NCBI RefSeq assembly: GCF_014636295.1
Contig: NZ_BMEC01000002.1
Location: forward strand, 1-64,000
DNA from: Marivirga lumbricoides
Lineage (GTDB): Bacteria; Bacteroidota; Bacteroidia; Cytophagales; Cyclobacteriaceae
Reading direction: 5' to 3'
Length of the DNA stretch: 64,000 bases
Translations under genes and position numbers: made by a program
Notes under the pieces: model-generated
What the model was told of the DNA's origin: nothing
The model's database searches: none
Seen by the model: the letters and a program-made list of their open reading frames with translations, nothing else
Part shown: positions 28,725 through 37,698 of the stretch, in pieces
Layout: each line of letters begins with the position of its first letter
How positions within the stretch are numbered: the first letter of the stretch is position 1

Positions 28725-30029
28725 TTAATAATGACACTTAGCACACTCCAGACCACCTATATCCACAACTTTTAATTCACCACCGTCATGCGCTTTTACT
28801 AAGTCATTATAGTAGTCGTTTCCTTTGGAATTCACATTGGTTTCTCTGTGGCAGTTAATACACCAACCCATCGTTAAAGTACTCCACTGCTTCACAACTG
28901 CCATCTCCTCGATAGGACCATGACAGGTTTGACACTCAATACCTCCTACATTAACGTGTTGCGAGTGGTTAAAATAAGCTAAATCAGGAAGGTTATGTAT
29001 TCTTACCCATTCAATAGGCTGCACATTATCTCCATATTCAGCAGTTTCAGGGTTATAATCAATCGCTTTATAAATTTTTGCGATTTCTTTAGATTCTGTT
29101 TTAATGGCTGTATGACAATTCATACAAATATTAGCTGATGGAATGTTAGCACTTTTACTGATCATTACCCCTGTATGGCAATATTGACACTCAATTTCGT
29201 ACTGACCTGCATGAAGCTCATGTGAAAATGCAATAGGTTGTGTAGGTTGGTAGCCTTGTTGTACGCCTACTGTATAAAGACCATCAATTACAGTTTTAAC
29301 TACTACGATGGTGAAAATAGTTATTACGAAAAATAAAAATCCGTTGCTTTTTACAAGCTTGCCTACATCTAGTTTTTGATTAACATACTCTTTATCCTCA
29401 GCTTCAATTCCTTCTTTTTGGTTGATGAATTTCTTAAGAACTGTAATGATTAGGATCAAAACAACCAAAATAAGAACAAGAACTATAACAAAACCTACAA
29501 TTATAAGTGTTAAATACTCTGAAGGAATTCCTATTCCACCCGCTGCTCCGGCAGCCGATTGTGTTCCATCTGCTGCAGTTGCAGCTGGTTCAGATGAAGG
29601 AGGATTGGCAGATTCTTGCTTTACATACGCCAAAATGCTTACTATTTCATCCTCAGAAAAATAATCGAAGCTTGGCATTACTGTTTTGCTGTATTCATTA
29701 TATAGATTTACAGCATATTCATCACCGCTTTGAATAACCTTTTGAGAATTCGAGATGAAATTGATTAACCACGGCAACTCTCTTCTTTGGTGCACGTTAA
29801 TCAGTGCTGGTCCTACAACTTTCTCATGAACTGCGTGGCAAACAGTACAATTATTATTGAATAACGTTTTACCATTTGCTATAACTGCTTCGTCAGTTGG
29901 AATTTCTGCATCTTGAGCAAATGCCGCAGTAGTGTTGCTCAAGGATAAAATACCCACTAAAAATAAAGCAATAAAAGATAAGCGAGTGATATACTTTTTT
30001 AAAGACATATTTATTTGTTCATTTAGCAT
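28725..30029 (-). CDS. actA: Alternative complex III multiheme cytochrome ActA
   Basis: The 434-residue protein has a signal peptide, a mono-heme cytochrome c domain (CTVCH near residue 60), a Ser/Ala/Pro-rich linker, two membrane helices, and a C-terminal pentaheme part (CQYCH, CMNCH, CQTCH, CINCH, CAKCH). It therefore carries six hemes. The pentaheme domain is the ActA core. The N-terminal mono-heme fusion is a variant seen in Bacteroidota. It is the first gene of the respiratory operon, 28 bp after a strong promoter. A decayed copy of its N-terminal half lies upstream at 30.5-31.1 kb. Confidence 0.95.
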   Translation of the reverse strand: MLNEQINMSLKKYITRLSFIALFLVGILSLSNTTAAFAQDAEIPTDEAVIANGKTLFNNNCTVCHAVHEKVVGPALINVHQRRELPWLINFISNSQKVIQSGDEYAVNLYNEYSKTVMPSFDYFSEDEIVSILAYVKQESANPPSSEPAATAADGTQSAAGAAGGIGIPSEYLTLIIVGFVIVLVLILVVLILIITVLKKFINQKEGIEAEDKEYVNQKLDVGKLVKSNGFLFFVITIFTIVVVKTVIDGLYTVGVQQGYQPTQPIAFSHELHAGQYEIECQYCHTGVMISKSANIPSANICMNCHTAIKTESKEIAKIYKAIDYNPETAEYGDNVQPIEWVRIHNLPDLAYFNHSQHVNVGGIECQTCHGPIEEMAVVKQWSTLTMGWCINCHRETNVNSKGNDYYNDLVKAHDGGELKVVDIGGLECAKCHY

Positions 30030-30056
30030 TTAAGAATACTAATTATTAAGACAGCG

Positions 30057-30087
30057 CAAATCTACCACCCGTAGATTTTATTTCAAA
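30057..30087 (-). promoter_or_regulatory. Bacteroidota-type promoter of the act-cta operon
   Basis: Read on the minus strand, TTTG (30087-30084) is followed after 19 bp by TAGATTTG (30064-30057). Both elements match the Bacteroidota housekeeping consensus (TTTG, 19-21 bp, TAnnTTTG) exactly. Transcription should start near 30050, about 20 bases before the actA start codon. Confidence 0.8.
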
Positions 30088-30540
30088 TACATTTTAAATA
30101 CTATTTTCTCGTTTTATTACCTGACTTCTGCAATTGTGAGCTAATTTTCTGTTTTATAGCACTTTATTGCTTATAAGCCATAAGATTAAATAATTAATTT
30201 AGAAAGATTATAAATAAATATTTCCAAAATCATTAATGGAATCTTAATAAAATCCTGCTTTACTCTTGTAAAATAGCAAAACAGACTCTTTTAATAATAA
30301 ATTAGTTTAATCAGAGCCTTTACTAACTCATATTTTTATGATGTTATAAGTAAAAAAGATAATTATCTGATTTTTAGCAAACTACAATATTGTATTGTTT
30401 TTCACAACCTTTTATTACATTTATAGTAGTTCAATAATTTAGAAATAAATACTATGGCAAAAAGGGAGTATCTATTCTGAAATTAGATAGGAAATTAATA
30501 GCTAATTAAATTGAAATACTATTAAAAGTTAAAAATGCTA
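30088..30540. other. AT-rich intergenic region, nothing recognised
   Basis: About 450 bases between the act promoter and the cytochrome pseudogene show no coding frame, hairpin or repeat that I can support. Short homopolymer runs dominate. Confidence 0.5.
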
Positions 30541-31125
30541 TTAATTCGTAAACTTCCTTAAAACGATGATCATTAGAATCATTACCACCAGTACAAGAAT
30601 CATTACAATAATAAAAAAACACTGAAAATAAAACCAGGAAAGGAAGAAGACAATACATCATTATTGGCGGAGGTAGTCATGAGAGTGTTGCCTACTTGTG
30701 GAGTATTATTTGTTCTCCGCAGACTTAATTTCTGATTCTGTTTTTAATATAAGCTAGTATACTTTTAATTTCATCTTCAGAGAAGAAATCAAAGCTCGTC
30801 ATCACTGTTTTCCCATATTGATTAAACAGATTAACAATCTATTGATCTCCACTTCGAAATTATTGCATGAGAATCACAAATAAAATTGACTAACTAAGGA
30901 ATAGCCCTCCTATCTGTTACATTTACCAACGCAGGTCCAATCACTTGTTCACGAATTGCATGGCAGATGGTACAGTTGTTTCAGAAAACTTCCTCACCTT
31001 GGGAAATCTTTTCTTCACTGTCAGGTAGTTGTTCTGATAACTGAGCATACTAAAGTGGAAAAGAAAATAACTAGTAGAAGTGAAAGTAGAGGGAATTTCC
31101 TTATAAGACTGAAGGTAAACGCCAT
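30541..31125 (-). pseudogene. Decayed copy of the actA N-terminal cytochrome c region
   Basis: On the minus strand an ATG at 31125 begins a signal-peptide-like stretch. After a frame change come SEEKISQGEEVF, a stop, then NNCTICHAIREQVIGPALVN, clearly matching ActA NNCTVCHAVHEKVVGPALIN. Further matching pieces are LVNFI, FDFFSEDEIKSILAYIK (ActA FDYFSEDEIVSILAYVK) and a final hydrophobic helix followed by ILRKFTN. At least four stops and several frame changes interrupt it. The copy ends at the first membrane helix, so the pentaheme part is missing. This is either an old partial tandem duplication of actA or a dead stand-alone membrane cytochrome c gene. Confidence 0.85.
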
Positions 31126-31225
31126 GATAGTCAATCAATTAAGTTCTATAATTACATAACCTCTCACACACTGTCCGTCTTTAGCAGGTTCTATAAAGAA
31201 GTATAAATAACTTAATCTTCAGGTT

Positions 31226-31264
31226 AAAAAAAAACTGCTCCATTTTTTGGTAGAAGCAGTTTTT
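31226..31264 (-). terminator. Terminator of the fused E1 gene
   Basis: A stem AAAACTGCT / AGCAGTTTT with a 15-base loop is followed on the minus strand by a run of nine T. It lies 29 bp after the E1 stop codon. Confidence 0.85.
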
Positions 31265-31292
31265 GAATTTCCTTAAAACAGCGCCAATTTAA

Positions 31293-33710
31293 TCAATAAA
31301 GCTCGGGAAAGGTTACAGGATTGAATTCATGCATCATATCATATACACGTTCAAAAATCTCTTCGATGTTCGGTTTGGAAAAATAGTCACCATCAGAGCC
31401 ATATGCTGGCCTATGGGCTTTGGCCGAGATGGTTATCGGTGTTGTATCCAAATATCTGAATGCCTCTTGTTTTTCCACTACCTGCTGAAGCATGAAAGCA
31501 GAAGCTCCTCCGGGTACATCTTCATCAGCAAAAACCACTCTGTTAGTTTTCTTGACAGATTCAACAATTTGATGCCCCAAATCGAATGGCAGTAATGTTT
31601 GCACATCAATAATTTCACATGAAATACCATGTTCTTCTAACTGTTCAGCTGCATCCATCACAACCCTGCACATTGAACCATAAGTAACTATAGTCACATC
31701 GTTACCTTCTCTGATAGTTTCCGGCTGACCTAAAGGAACCGTAAATTCACCAATGTTTTTAGGCATAGACTCTTTCAGCCTGTAGCCATTAAGACACTCT
31801 ATAATAATTGCAGGATCATCAGACTTAAGCATTGTGTTATAAAAACCAGCTGCCTGCGTCATATTTCTCGGTACCAATATGTGAATTCCTCTGATGCTGT
31901 TGAGGATCATTCCCATAGGAGAACCCGAATGCCAAACACCTTCCAATCTATGGCCTCTGGTTCTGATGATCAGTGGTGCTTTTTGTCCTCCTTTAGTTCT
32001 GTATTGTAAGCTTGCCAGGTCATCAGATAAAATTTGAATCCCATAAAGCAGATAGTCCAGGTACTGAATTTCAGCAATCGGCCGCAGACCACGCAGTGCT
32101 GCTCCTATCCCCTGCCCTAAAATGGTACATTCTCTAATACCGGTATCCATTACCCTGTTTTCACCAAATTTTTCCTGAAGCCCTGCAAAAGCCTGGTTTA
32201 CATCTCCTATTTTACCAACATCCTCTCCAAAAGCAAAAACCAGAGGATCGCGATTCAAAGCAGCTTCAAAGCAAGCTTGTAAAACCTCTCTGCCATCAAC
32301 CTTTTTTGCATCAGCATCATACTCAACAGGAATTGCTTCTACGGAGATTGCCGCATTTTCAGATTGACTATATAAATGTGAGCTAAAACGGTCAGTATTT
32401 TCCTCCAAAACAGCTTTTAGCCAATTCGCCAGCTTTTTCTTTGCATCAGATTGGCTATCTTTCACTAACCTCAACGCTTTTTTTACTGCCTTGATAGCAT
32501 CGAGCCTCAACGGATTCATTACGGCTTTAAGATCCTGAATAATTTGATCAATTGTTTCTCCGTTATCAGATTGCTCTTTTAAACCTGTCAGTAGATGTAA
32601 AGCTTCCTTTTGCTCTGATTTTATATCACCAATAAATGCTTTCCAGGCAGCTTCTTTGGCCTCTTTAGCTGTCTTTTTTGCGGCTTCTTCTATTTCTTCT
32701 ATTTCTGTTTCAGTGGCGTGTTTATTCTCAATGATATACTCTCTGAATTTCACCAGGCAGTCATGTGCAGCCTCCCACTCCAACCTTTCTTTTGATTTGT
32801 AGCGTTCATGAGACCCACTGGTTGAATGGCCTTGAGGTTGTGTGAGTTCAGTTACATGCACTAAAGTAGGGACATGCTCCTCCCTCGAAATTTGAGCAGC
32901 CTTCTGATAAGTATCTATGAGCGCTTCATAGTCCCAACCATTTACCACTAAAATTTCATAACCATTTTTATCTTTAGTTCTTTGAAAACCTGCCAAAGCC
33001 TCTGATATACTTGCTTTAGTAGTATGAAATTCCTGAGGAACTGAAATCCCGTAGTGATCATCCCAAACGGAAATTAACATTGGAACCTGTAATACCCCCC
33101 CGGCATTAATTGTTTCGTAGAACATGCCCTCGCTTGTAGAAGCATTTCCTATAGTTCCAAAAGCCACTTCGTTTCCATTGATAGAGTATTTCTCAAACTC
33201 TTCCTGCTGCAGTTCTTTATTCTCGCGGAACAATTTAGAAGCAAATGCTAAACCAAGAAGTCTTGGCATTTGAGCTGCTGTAGGGGATATATCAGAAGAA
33301 CTGTTTTTGGATTTTGTAAGATCTGTATACTGACCTGCCTCATCCAGCATTCTGGTGGCAAAGTGCCCGTTCATGAGCCTTCCCGCTGATGCAGGTTCTG
33401 CATTAACATCGGTGTGGGCATACAACTGGGCAAAATATTCCTGAATACTTAGCTGGCCTATGGCAAACATAAAAGTTTGATCGCGGTAATATCCTGATCT
33501 GAAATCTCCATTTTTGAAGGCCCTTGCCATAGCAAGCTGTGCCAGTTCTTTTCCGTCACCGAAAATACCAAACTTAGCTTTTCCCATAAATACTTCTTTT
33601 CTTCCCATTAAGCTGGCTTGTCTGCTTTCGCAGGCTAGCTGGTAGTCTTTAAGAATTTCTGCAGTATTTAATTGGTAAGTATTATTTTTTGATTTATTCG
33701 ATTTTGCCAT
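31293..33710 (-). CDS. 2-oxoacid dehydrogenase E1, fused alpha and beta subunits
   Basis: The 805-residue thiamine-diphosphate enzyme joins the alpha part (about 1-330, with GTIGNASTSEGMFYE and a YGISVP segment) and the beta part (about 460-805, with FGEDVGKIGDVNQAF, a PIAEIQYLDY segment and a C-terminal transketolase domain). A charged helical linker of some 120 residues joins them. Such fused E1 proteins in Bacteroidota are usually annotated as branched-chain 2-oxoisovalerate or pyruvate dehydrogenase E1; sequence alone does not settle the substrate. No E2 or E3 gene is adjacent. It has its own promoter and terminator and so stands alone. Confidence 0.9.
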   Translation of the reverse strand: MAKSNKSKNNTYQLNTAEILKDYQLACESRQASLMGRKEVFMGKAKFGIFGDGKELAQLAMARAFKNGDFRSGYYRDQTFMFAIGQLSIQEYFAQLYAHTDVNAEPASAGRLMNGHFATRMLDEAGQYTDLTKSKNSSSDISPTAAQMPRLLGLAFASKLFRENKELQQEEFEKYSINGNEVAFGTIGNASTSEGMFYETINAGGVLQVPMLISVWDDHYGISVPQEFHTTKASISEALAGFQRTKDKNGYEILVVNGWDYEALIDTYQKAAQISREEHVPTLVHVTELTQPQGHSTSGSHERYKSKERLEWEAAHDCLVKFREYIIENKHATETEIEEIEEAAKKTAKEAKEAAWKAFIGDIKSEQKEALHLLTGLKEQSDNGETIDQIIQDLKAVMNPLRLDAIKAVKKALRLVKDSQSDAKKKLANWLKAVLEENTDRFSSHLYSQSENAAISVEAIPVEYDADAKKVDGREVLQACFEAALNRDPLVFAFGEDVGKIGDVNQAFAGLQEKFGENRVMDTGIRECTILGQGIGAALRGLRPIAEIQYLDYLLYGIQILSDDLASLQYRTKGGQKAPLIIRTRGHRLEGVWHSGSPMGMILNSIRGIHILVPRNMTQAAGFYNTMLKSDDPAIIIECLNGYRLKESMPKNIGEFTVPLGQPETIREGNDVTIVTYGSMCRVVMDAAEQLEEHGISCEIIDVQTLLPFDLGHQIVESVKKTNRVVFADEDVPGGASAFMLQQVVEKQEAFRYLDTTPITISAKAHRPAYGSDGDYFSKPNIEEIFERVYDMMHEFNPVTFPELY

Positions 33711-33761
33711 CTGAAAAGCCTTTTATTGAAAAAATACAATATCCCTATTAAACAAGGTGTA

Positions 33762-33792
33762 CAAAAATAACCAAAATGGCGGGGGTTTCAAA
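33762..33792 (-). promoter_or_regulatory. Bacteroidota-type promoter of the fused E1 gene
   Basis: On the minus strand TTTG (33792-33789) is followed after 19 bp by TATTTTTG (33769-33762), a full match to the Bacteroidota consensus. It lies about 50 bases before the E1 start codon. The 33711-34039 interval between the divergent E1 and ald genes otherwise holds only AT-rich sequence and the ald promoter element. Confidence 0.75.
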
Positions 33793-33999
33793 CCCCTGCA
33801 TTCAAACCAGAATATTTTGGAATTTTTGGAAATGGGTAAAAACAAAAAATACCGATTCATCATTTTGCTAATATATTGTTTCGCCAAATATTTAATCAGC
33901 ACAAAAGCACAAAATAAAATATTAAATTGATTAGAAAAATCTCATTTTCAGAGAGTTAAAAAATTACAGCTTATACTGATTTAATTCTCTTTACTTATT

Positions 34000-34007
34000 T
34001 ATATTTG
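34000..34007 (+). promoter_or_regulatory. Promoter -7 element of ald
   Basis: TATATTTG matches the Bacteroidota -7 consensus TAnnTTTG and lies 32 bp before the ald start codon. No clean TTTG is present at the -33 position, so activity may depend on an activator. Confidence 0.55.
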
Positions 34008-34039
34008 CCGCAATTAAAAAATTTTTAAATCGTACAGTT

Positions 34040-35161
34040 ATGATCATTGGCGTACCTAAGGAAATAAAGAATAATGAAAACCGTGTAGCACTTACACCTG
34101 CAGGCACACAAGAATTTGTAAAAAATGGACATACCGTTTATGTTCAAAGTACAGCTGGAGAAGGTAGTGGCTTTTTGGATGAAGAATATATTGCATCCGG
34201 GGCTCAAATTTTACCTGATATAGAAAGCACGTATGCCAAAGCTGAAATGATAATGAAGGTGAAAGAGCCTATTGAACCTGAGTATAATTTGATAAGGGAA
34301 AACCAGCTATTATTCACTTATTTTCACTTTGCTTCTTATGAACCTTTAACGCATGCAATGATCAAAAACAAATCAATTTGCCTTGCATATGAAACGGTTG
34401 AACGACCTGACAGAAGTTTACCTTTGCTGGTTCCTATGTCAGAAGTAGCTGGAAGAATGTCAATTCAGGAAGGTGCTAAGTATTTGGAAAAACCATTGAA
34501 AGGAAGAGGTATATTACTAGGTGGTGTACCAGGAGTAAGACCAGCTAAAGTATTAATACTAGGTGCGGGAGTGGTTGGTACCAATGCTGCTAAAATGGCT
34601 GCAGGAATGGGTGCTGACGTAACTATTATGGATGTGAACCTTCAGAGGTTACGTTATTTGGATGATGTAATGCCTGCTAATGTCAATACTTTTATGTCGA
34701 ACGAATACAATATTCGTGAGATGATTAAAGTATGTGACCTGATTGTTGGAGCGGTATTAATACCTGGCGCTAAGGCTCCTCACTTAATTACCAGAGATAT
34801 GTTGAAAGAAATGAGACCGGGAACGGTTTTAGTTGATGTAGCAGTTGATCAGGGTGGATGTATTGAAACATGTAAACCAACTACTCACCAGGACCCTACT
34901 TATATTATTGATGATGTTGTTCACTATTGCGTTGCTAACATGCCTGGGGCAGTACCTTACACTTCTACATTGGCATTAACCAATGCTACTTTACCTTATG
35001 CTATGCAGTTAGCTAACAAAGGTTGGGTAAAAGCATGTCAGGATAATCGTGATTTAGCACTTGGCTTAAATATTATAAAAGGTGACGTTGTGTATGATGC
35101 TGTTGCAGATGCTTTCGGCTTACCTCACGTTCCTTTTGAAAAGTACTTAGGAGAAAACTAA
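34040..35161 (+). CDS. ald: Alanine dehydrogenase
   Basis: The 373-residue NAD-dependent enzyme reversibly deaminates L-alanine to pyruvate and ammonia. It has the N-terminal family start MIIGVPKEIKNNENRVALTP, the active-site lysine (MKVKEP) and histidine (FTYFHFA), and a Rossmann motif VLILGAGVVGTNAAKMA near residue 172. The length is normal. It is a single-gene unit with its own promoter and terminator, divergent from the E1 gene. Both act around pyruvate and 2-oxoacids, but a regulatory link is only inference. Confidence 0.96.
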   Translation: MIIGVPKEIKNNENRVALTPAGTQEFVKNGHTVYVQSTAGEGSGFLDEEYIASGAQILPDIESTYAKAEMIMKVKEPIEPEYNLIRENQLLFTYFHFASYEPLTHAMIKNKSICLAYETVERPDRSLPLLVPMSEVAGRMSIQEGAKYLEKPLKGRGILLGGVPGVRPAKVLILGAGVVGTNAAKMAAGMGADVTIMDVNLQRLRYLDDVMPANVNTFMSNEYNIREMIKVCDLIVGAVLIPGAKAPHLITRDMLKEMRPGTVLVDVAVDQGGCIETCKPTTHQDPTYIIDDVVHYCVANMPGAVPYTSTLALTNATLPYAMQLANKGWVKACQDNRDLALGLNIIKGDVVYDAVADAFGLPHVPFEKYLGEN

Positions 35162-35185
35162 GAATCCATACTGATATTTTATGAT

Positions 35186-35219
35186 AAAAGAGTCGGGAAA
35201 ATCCGACTCTTTTTTTTTT
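35186..35219 (+). terminator. Terminator of ald
   Basis: A stem AAAGAGTCGG / CCGACTCTTT is followed by a run of about ten T, 25 bp after the ald stop codon. Confidence 0.9.
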
Positions 35220-35284
35220 ATCGTAATTGTAAATTGATCAGGTTATAGCAAGCATTCCAAGATGCCTCTGCGATATTTTTTATC

Positions 35285-35292
35285 TATATTTG
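35285..35292 (+). promoter_or_regulatory. Promoter -7 element of the MscS-type gene
   Basis: TATATTTG matches TAnnTTTG and lies 27 bp before the start codon. The upstream -33 TTTG element is not evident. Confidence 0.5.
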
Positions 35293-35319
35293 AAAATCAA
35301 CAATTAAAAACTAACAGTT

Positions 35320-36141
35320 ATGTTCAAAGATTTAGATCCGGAACTTCTGGATAAAATTCAATTGTATGCTATAGAATTTGGAATAGCACTCATTAAAGTA
35401 GTACTTATTCTTATTATAGGTAGGCTTGTGATCCGCTACCTGATGAAAGCTGTTCACAAAGTTTTTGTAAAATCTAAGATAGAACCTTCACTGGAGCATT
35501 TTCTCAATAATTTTATAAGGTTTGTTTTATACATTTCTCTTATACTGATCATTGCCCAAACCCTTGATATAAAAATAGCTGCATTACTAGGGGTGCTAGG
35601 TGCTGCCGGTTTAGCTATTGGTTTGGCGCTGCAAGGAAGTTTATCAAATTTCGCTGGTGGTATATTGATATTAACCTTTAAGCCTTTCAAAGTTGATTCT
35701 ATTATAAATGCTCAAGGCTTTGTAGGAGTGGTCGAGAAAATAGATATTTTACACACACACGTGAGGACGTTTGACAATCAATTAGTCATTATGCCTAATG
35801 GCTCATTGGCAAACTCCAACATAACTAACATGAATGCCAAGGAAACCAGAAGAGTGGATATGGCTGTGGGAGTAGCCTATGGAAGTGATATAGCAAAGGT
35901 GAGACAGGTAATTTTAGATACTTTGAAGAAAGATGAACGTATTAAAGAAGACCCTGCACCTGTAGTTAGATTCTCAAATTTTGGAGACAGCTCACTTGAT
36001 TTAAGTGTAAGATGCTGGAGCAATACTGATGATTTATGGCCAGTGTATTGGGAAAACATGGAAGCACTTAATAATGCGTTTAATGCCAATGACATTGAGG
36101 TACCATTTCCTCAAAGAGATATTCATATGAGAACAAACTAA
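35320..36141 (+). CDS. Small MscS-family mechanosensitive channel
   Basis: The 273-residue protein has three membrane helices and a cytoplasmic beta/alpha domain. The pore helix region GAAGLAIGLALQGSLSNFAG and the following ILTFKPFKVDSII match the MscS core closely. Such channels open on hypo-osmotic shock and release solutes. The length matches the minimal MscS form, with no extra domains. It is monocistronic, between the ald terminator and its own terminator. Confidence 0.95.
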   Translation: MFKDLDPELLDKIQLYAIEFGIALIKVVLILIIGRLVIRYLMKAVHKVFVKSKIEPSLEHFLNNFIRFVLYISLILIIAQTLDIKIAALLGVLGAAGLAIGLALQGSLSNFAGGILILTFKPFKVDSIINAQGFVGVVEKIDILHTHVRTFDNQLVIMPNGSLANSNITNMNAKETRRVDMAVGVAYGSDIAKVRQVILDTLKKDERIKEDPAPVVRFSNFGDSSLDLSVRCWSNTDDLWPVYWENMEALNNAFNANDIEVPFPQRDIHMRTN

Positions 36142-36160
36142 ATCCAATAAATAAAATTTC

Positions 36161-36192
36161 AAAAGCTCTGAACTTACTTCAGGGCTTTTTTT
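36161..36192 (+). terminator. Terminator of the MscS-type gene
   Basis: A stem AAAAGCTCTGAA / TTCAGGGCTTTT, with one mismatch, is followed by a run of T about 20 bp after the stop. It also separates the gene from the convergent broken barrel gene. Confidence 0.85.
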
Positions 36193-36215
36193 TACCCCTA
36201 TTCAAAAGTTGTTTA

Positions 36216-36905
36216 TCAAAATTTATAACCTATCAGGATCCCTAACCTGAGATTAAACCTGGTTCCTGAGGACATATTATTCGCCTTTCCGTTAGTAAAA
36301 AAGAATTTATCGGGTTCAGGATCCTTAGGTACATCTGAAACATCAAAAATATGCCGTACCCCTAAACCGCCAGTAAGCGTAATTACAAGAGGATCAAAAT
36401 CAAACTCTTTACCTAATTTCAGATAGAGAGAGGGTAAGAACCTATTGATCTCGCTGTCAAAATACCTGTAGTATTCACAATCCCCGAATTCATTTCTACA
36501 TTCATACCCCACAATTCGCTCAGAGTTAAAATTAACATAGTAGAAAGCAGACTCAATCTCAAAGAAGGTTCAGGAATTAGAAGGGTACTGGCTTCCCTCT
36601 TCTATGTAAAAACGATATTGGAGGAACAATTTAAGCCCATTTACATTCTTAAACCAGTTACTCTCATTTTCTTCATAGAAGCTGTTGATATCATAAATAT
36701 AGCCCAAATGAAAACCTAATCCTCTATTATTAATACTTTTAAGCATCCCTACATCCACAGAATTATATCTTTCAAAAAAACTGGAGATTGAGAACTGTGC
36801 AAGATAATAACTGTCATCACTGTCATCAACTTCATCATCCTGGCCAAAAGCAATTTTATGAAGTAGTAAAGCAGAGATGAGCAAAATAAAAAACTTACTC
36901 TTCAT
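36216..36905 (-). pseudogene. Outer-membrane barrel gene interrupted by one in-frame TGA
   Basis: One continuous frame of 230 codons runs from ATG at 36905 to the stop at 36216, broken only by TGA at 36572-36570. The first part has a signal peptide (ending IAFGQ) and barrel-like strands, ending GSQYPSNS. After the stop, the same frame continues TFFEIESAFYYVNF and runs to LRLGILIGYKF, a typical barrel end. A single change of a Trp (TGG) codon would explain it. The protein is thus recently inactivated, a sequencing error, or made as two pieces. It overlaps the end of the upstream LVIVD lipoprotein gene by 11 bp. Confidence 0.75.
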
Positions 36906-37686
36906 TGGCTTGCAAACTTAGGATTTTACTTAATTGCTTCATTTCATAAGGGTTGGAGAAGTCGTACTGAAAAATACCTTTTTTGCCTGTAATAATCAGT
37001 TCTTTCCTGCCATAATTGGCAATAACATCGTAGCTGGGAATACTATCGTAATAGGCAATTTCTACAGGATTGTTTTTTTGCTTAATATTAAAAACCTTAA
37101 AACCATAATCTCCTTCACAAACAAATAAAAGCGTATCACTTACTGCTAGCCCATGAGGATTTTGCATTCCAAGGGTATTTAATAAACGTGGATTCCGCAG
37201 ATCACTTACATCTATCACTTCCATTCTGTCAAAACCCGACTGACAAGAGGTACCGCTTCTCAGTGTAACATAAGCGTAATTCCCGGACACAACAACAGGG
37301 TCGCAGGCATAAGAATGCTCAAAATTAGAAAGGAATACAGGAACCGGGCTATTTTCAACAGAGTAAATAAACATACCCCATTGTGTACCGATAAAAAGAT
37401 AATTCTCATAAGGAAATATAGTCTCCACACCAGAGCCTATTTCTGTTGTACCTACCAATTCAGGATTATCAGGATTGCTGATATCAAAGGTCTTGAGGGA
37501 AACATCATCAACAATATATAAATACCCTTTCAAAAAAGTGAATCGGGCCAATGAGCCACCTTTCCCCTCACCTGAACCAATATCATTTTCCGATTCGCAG
37601 CTGAAGAAAAAAAGTATTGCCAGCATAGCCAACAGCAGCAGGGTAAGTACCCTTAAACTTTTCATAGAATTCATTTTTAATGTCAT
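36895..37686 (-). CDS. LVIVD-repeat lipoprotein
   Basis: The 263-residue protein has a lipobox (LFFFSC) and then a series of LVIVD-type beta-propeller repeats (YLYIVDDVSLKTFDISNPDN, NYLFIGTQWGMFIYSVEN, TLLFVCEGDYGFKVFNIKQ). These surface propellers are frequent in Bacteroidota; their binding partners are mostly unknown. It follows a second LVIVD lipoprotein gene by 12 bp and overlaps the start of the broken barrel gene, so the three form one transcription unit. Confidence 0.85.
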   Translation of the reverse strand: MTLKMNSMKSLRVLTLLLLAMLAILFFFSCESENDIGSGEGKGGSLARFTFLKGYLYIVDDVSLKTFDISNPDNPELVGTTEIGSGVETIFPYENYLFIGTQWGMFIYSVENSPVPVFLSNFEHSYACDPVVVSGNYAYVTLRSGTSCQSGFDRMEVIDVSDLRNPRLLNTLGMQNPHGLAVSDTLLFVCEGDYGFKVFNIKQKNNPVEIAYYDSIPSYDVIANYGRKELIITGKKGIFQYDFSNPYEMKQLSKILSLQANEE

Positions 37687-37698
37687 TTAAAAGGGCTT

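Noticed and set aside
30941-31159. Two small frames (65 and 67 residues) on opposite strands near 31.0 kb
   Set aside because: Both lie in the decayed cytochrome copy. The minus-strand one is only an out-of-frame piece of that pseudogene.
36570-36572. Selenocysteine at the in-frame TGA
   Set aside because: No SECIS-like hairpin was evident just after the TGA, and outer-membrane barrels are not selenoproteins. A Trp-to-stop change is simpler.
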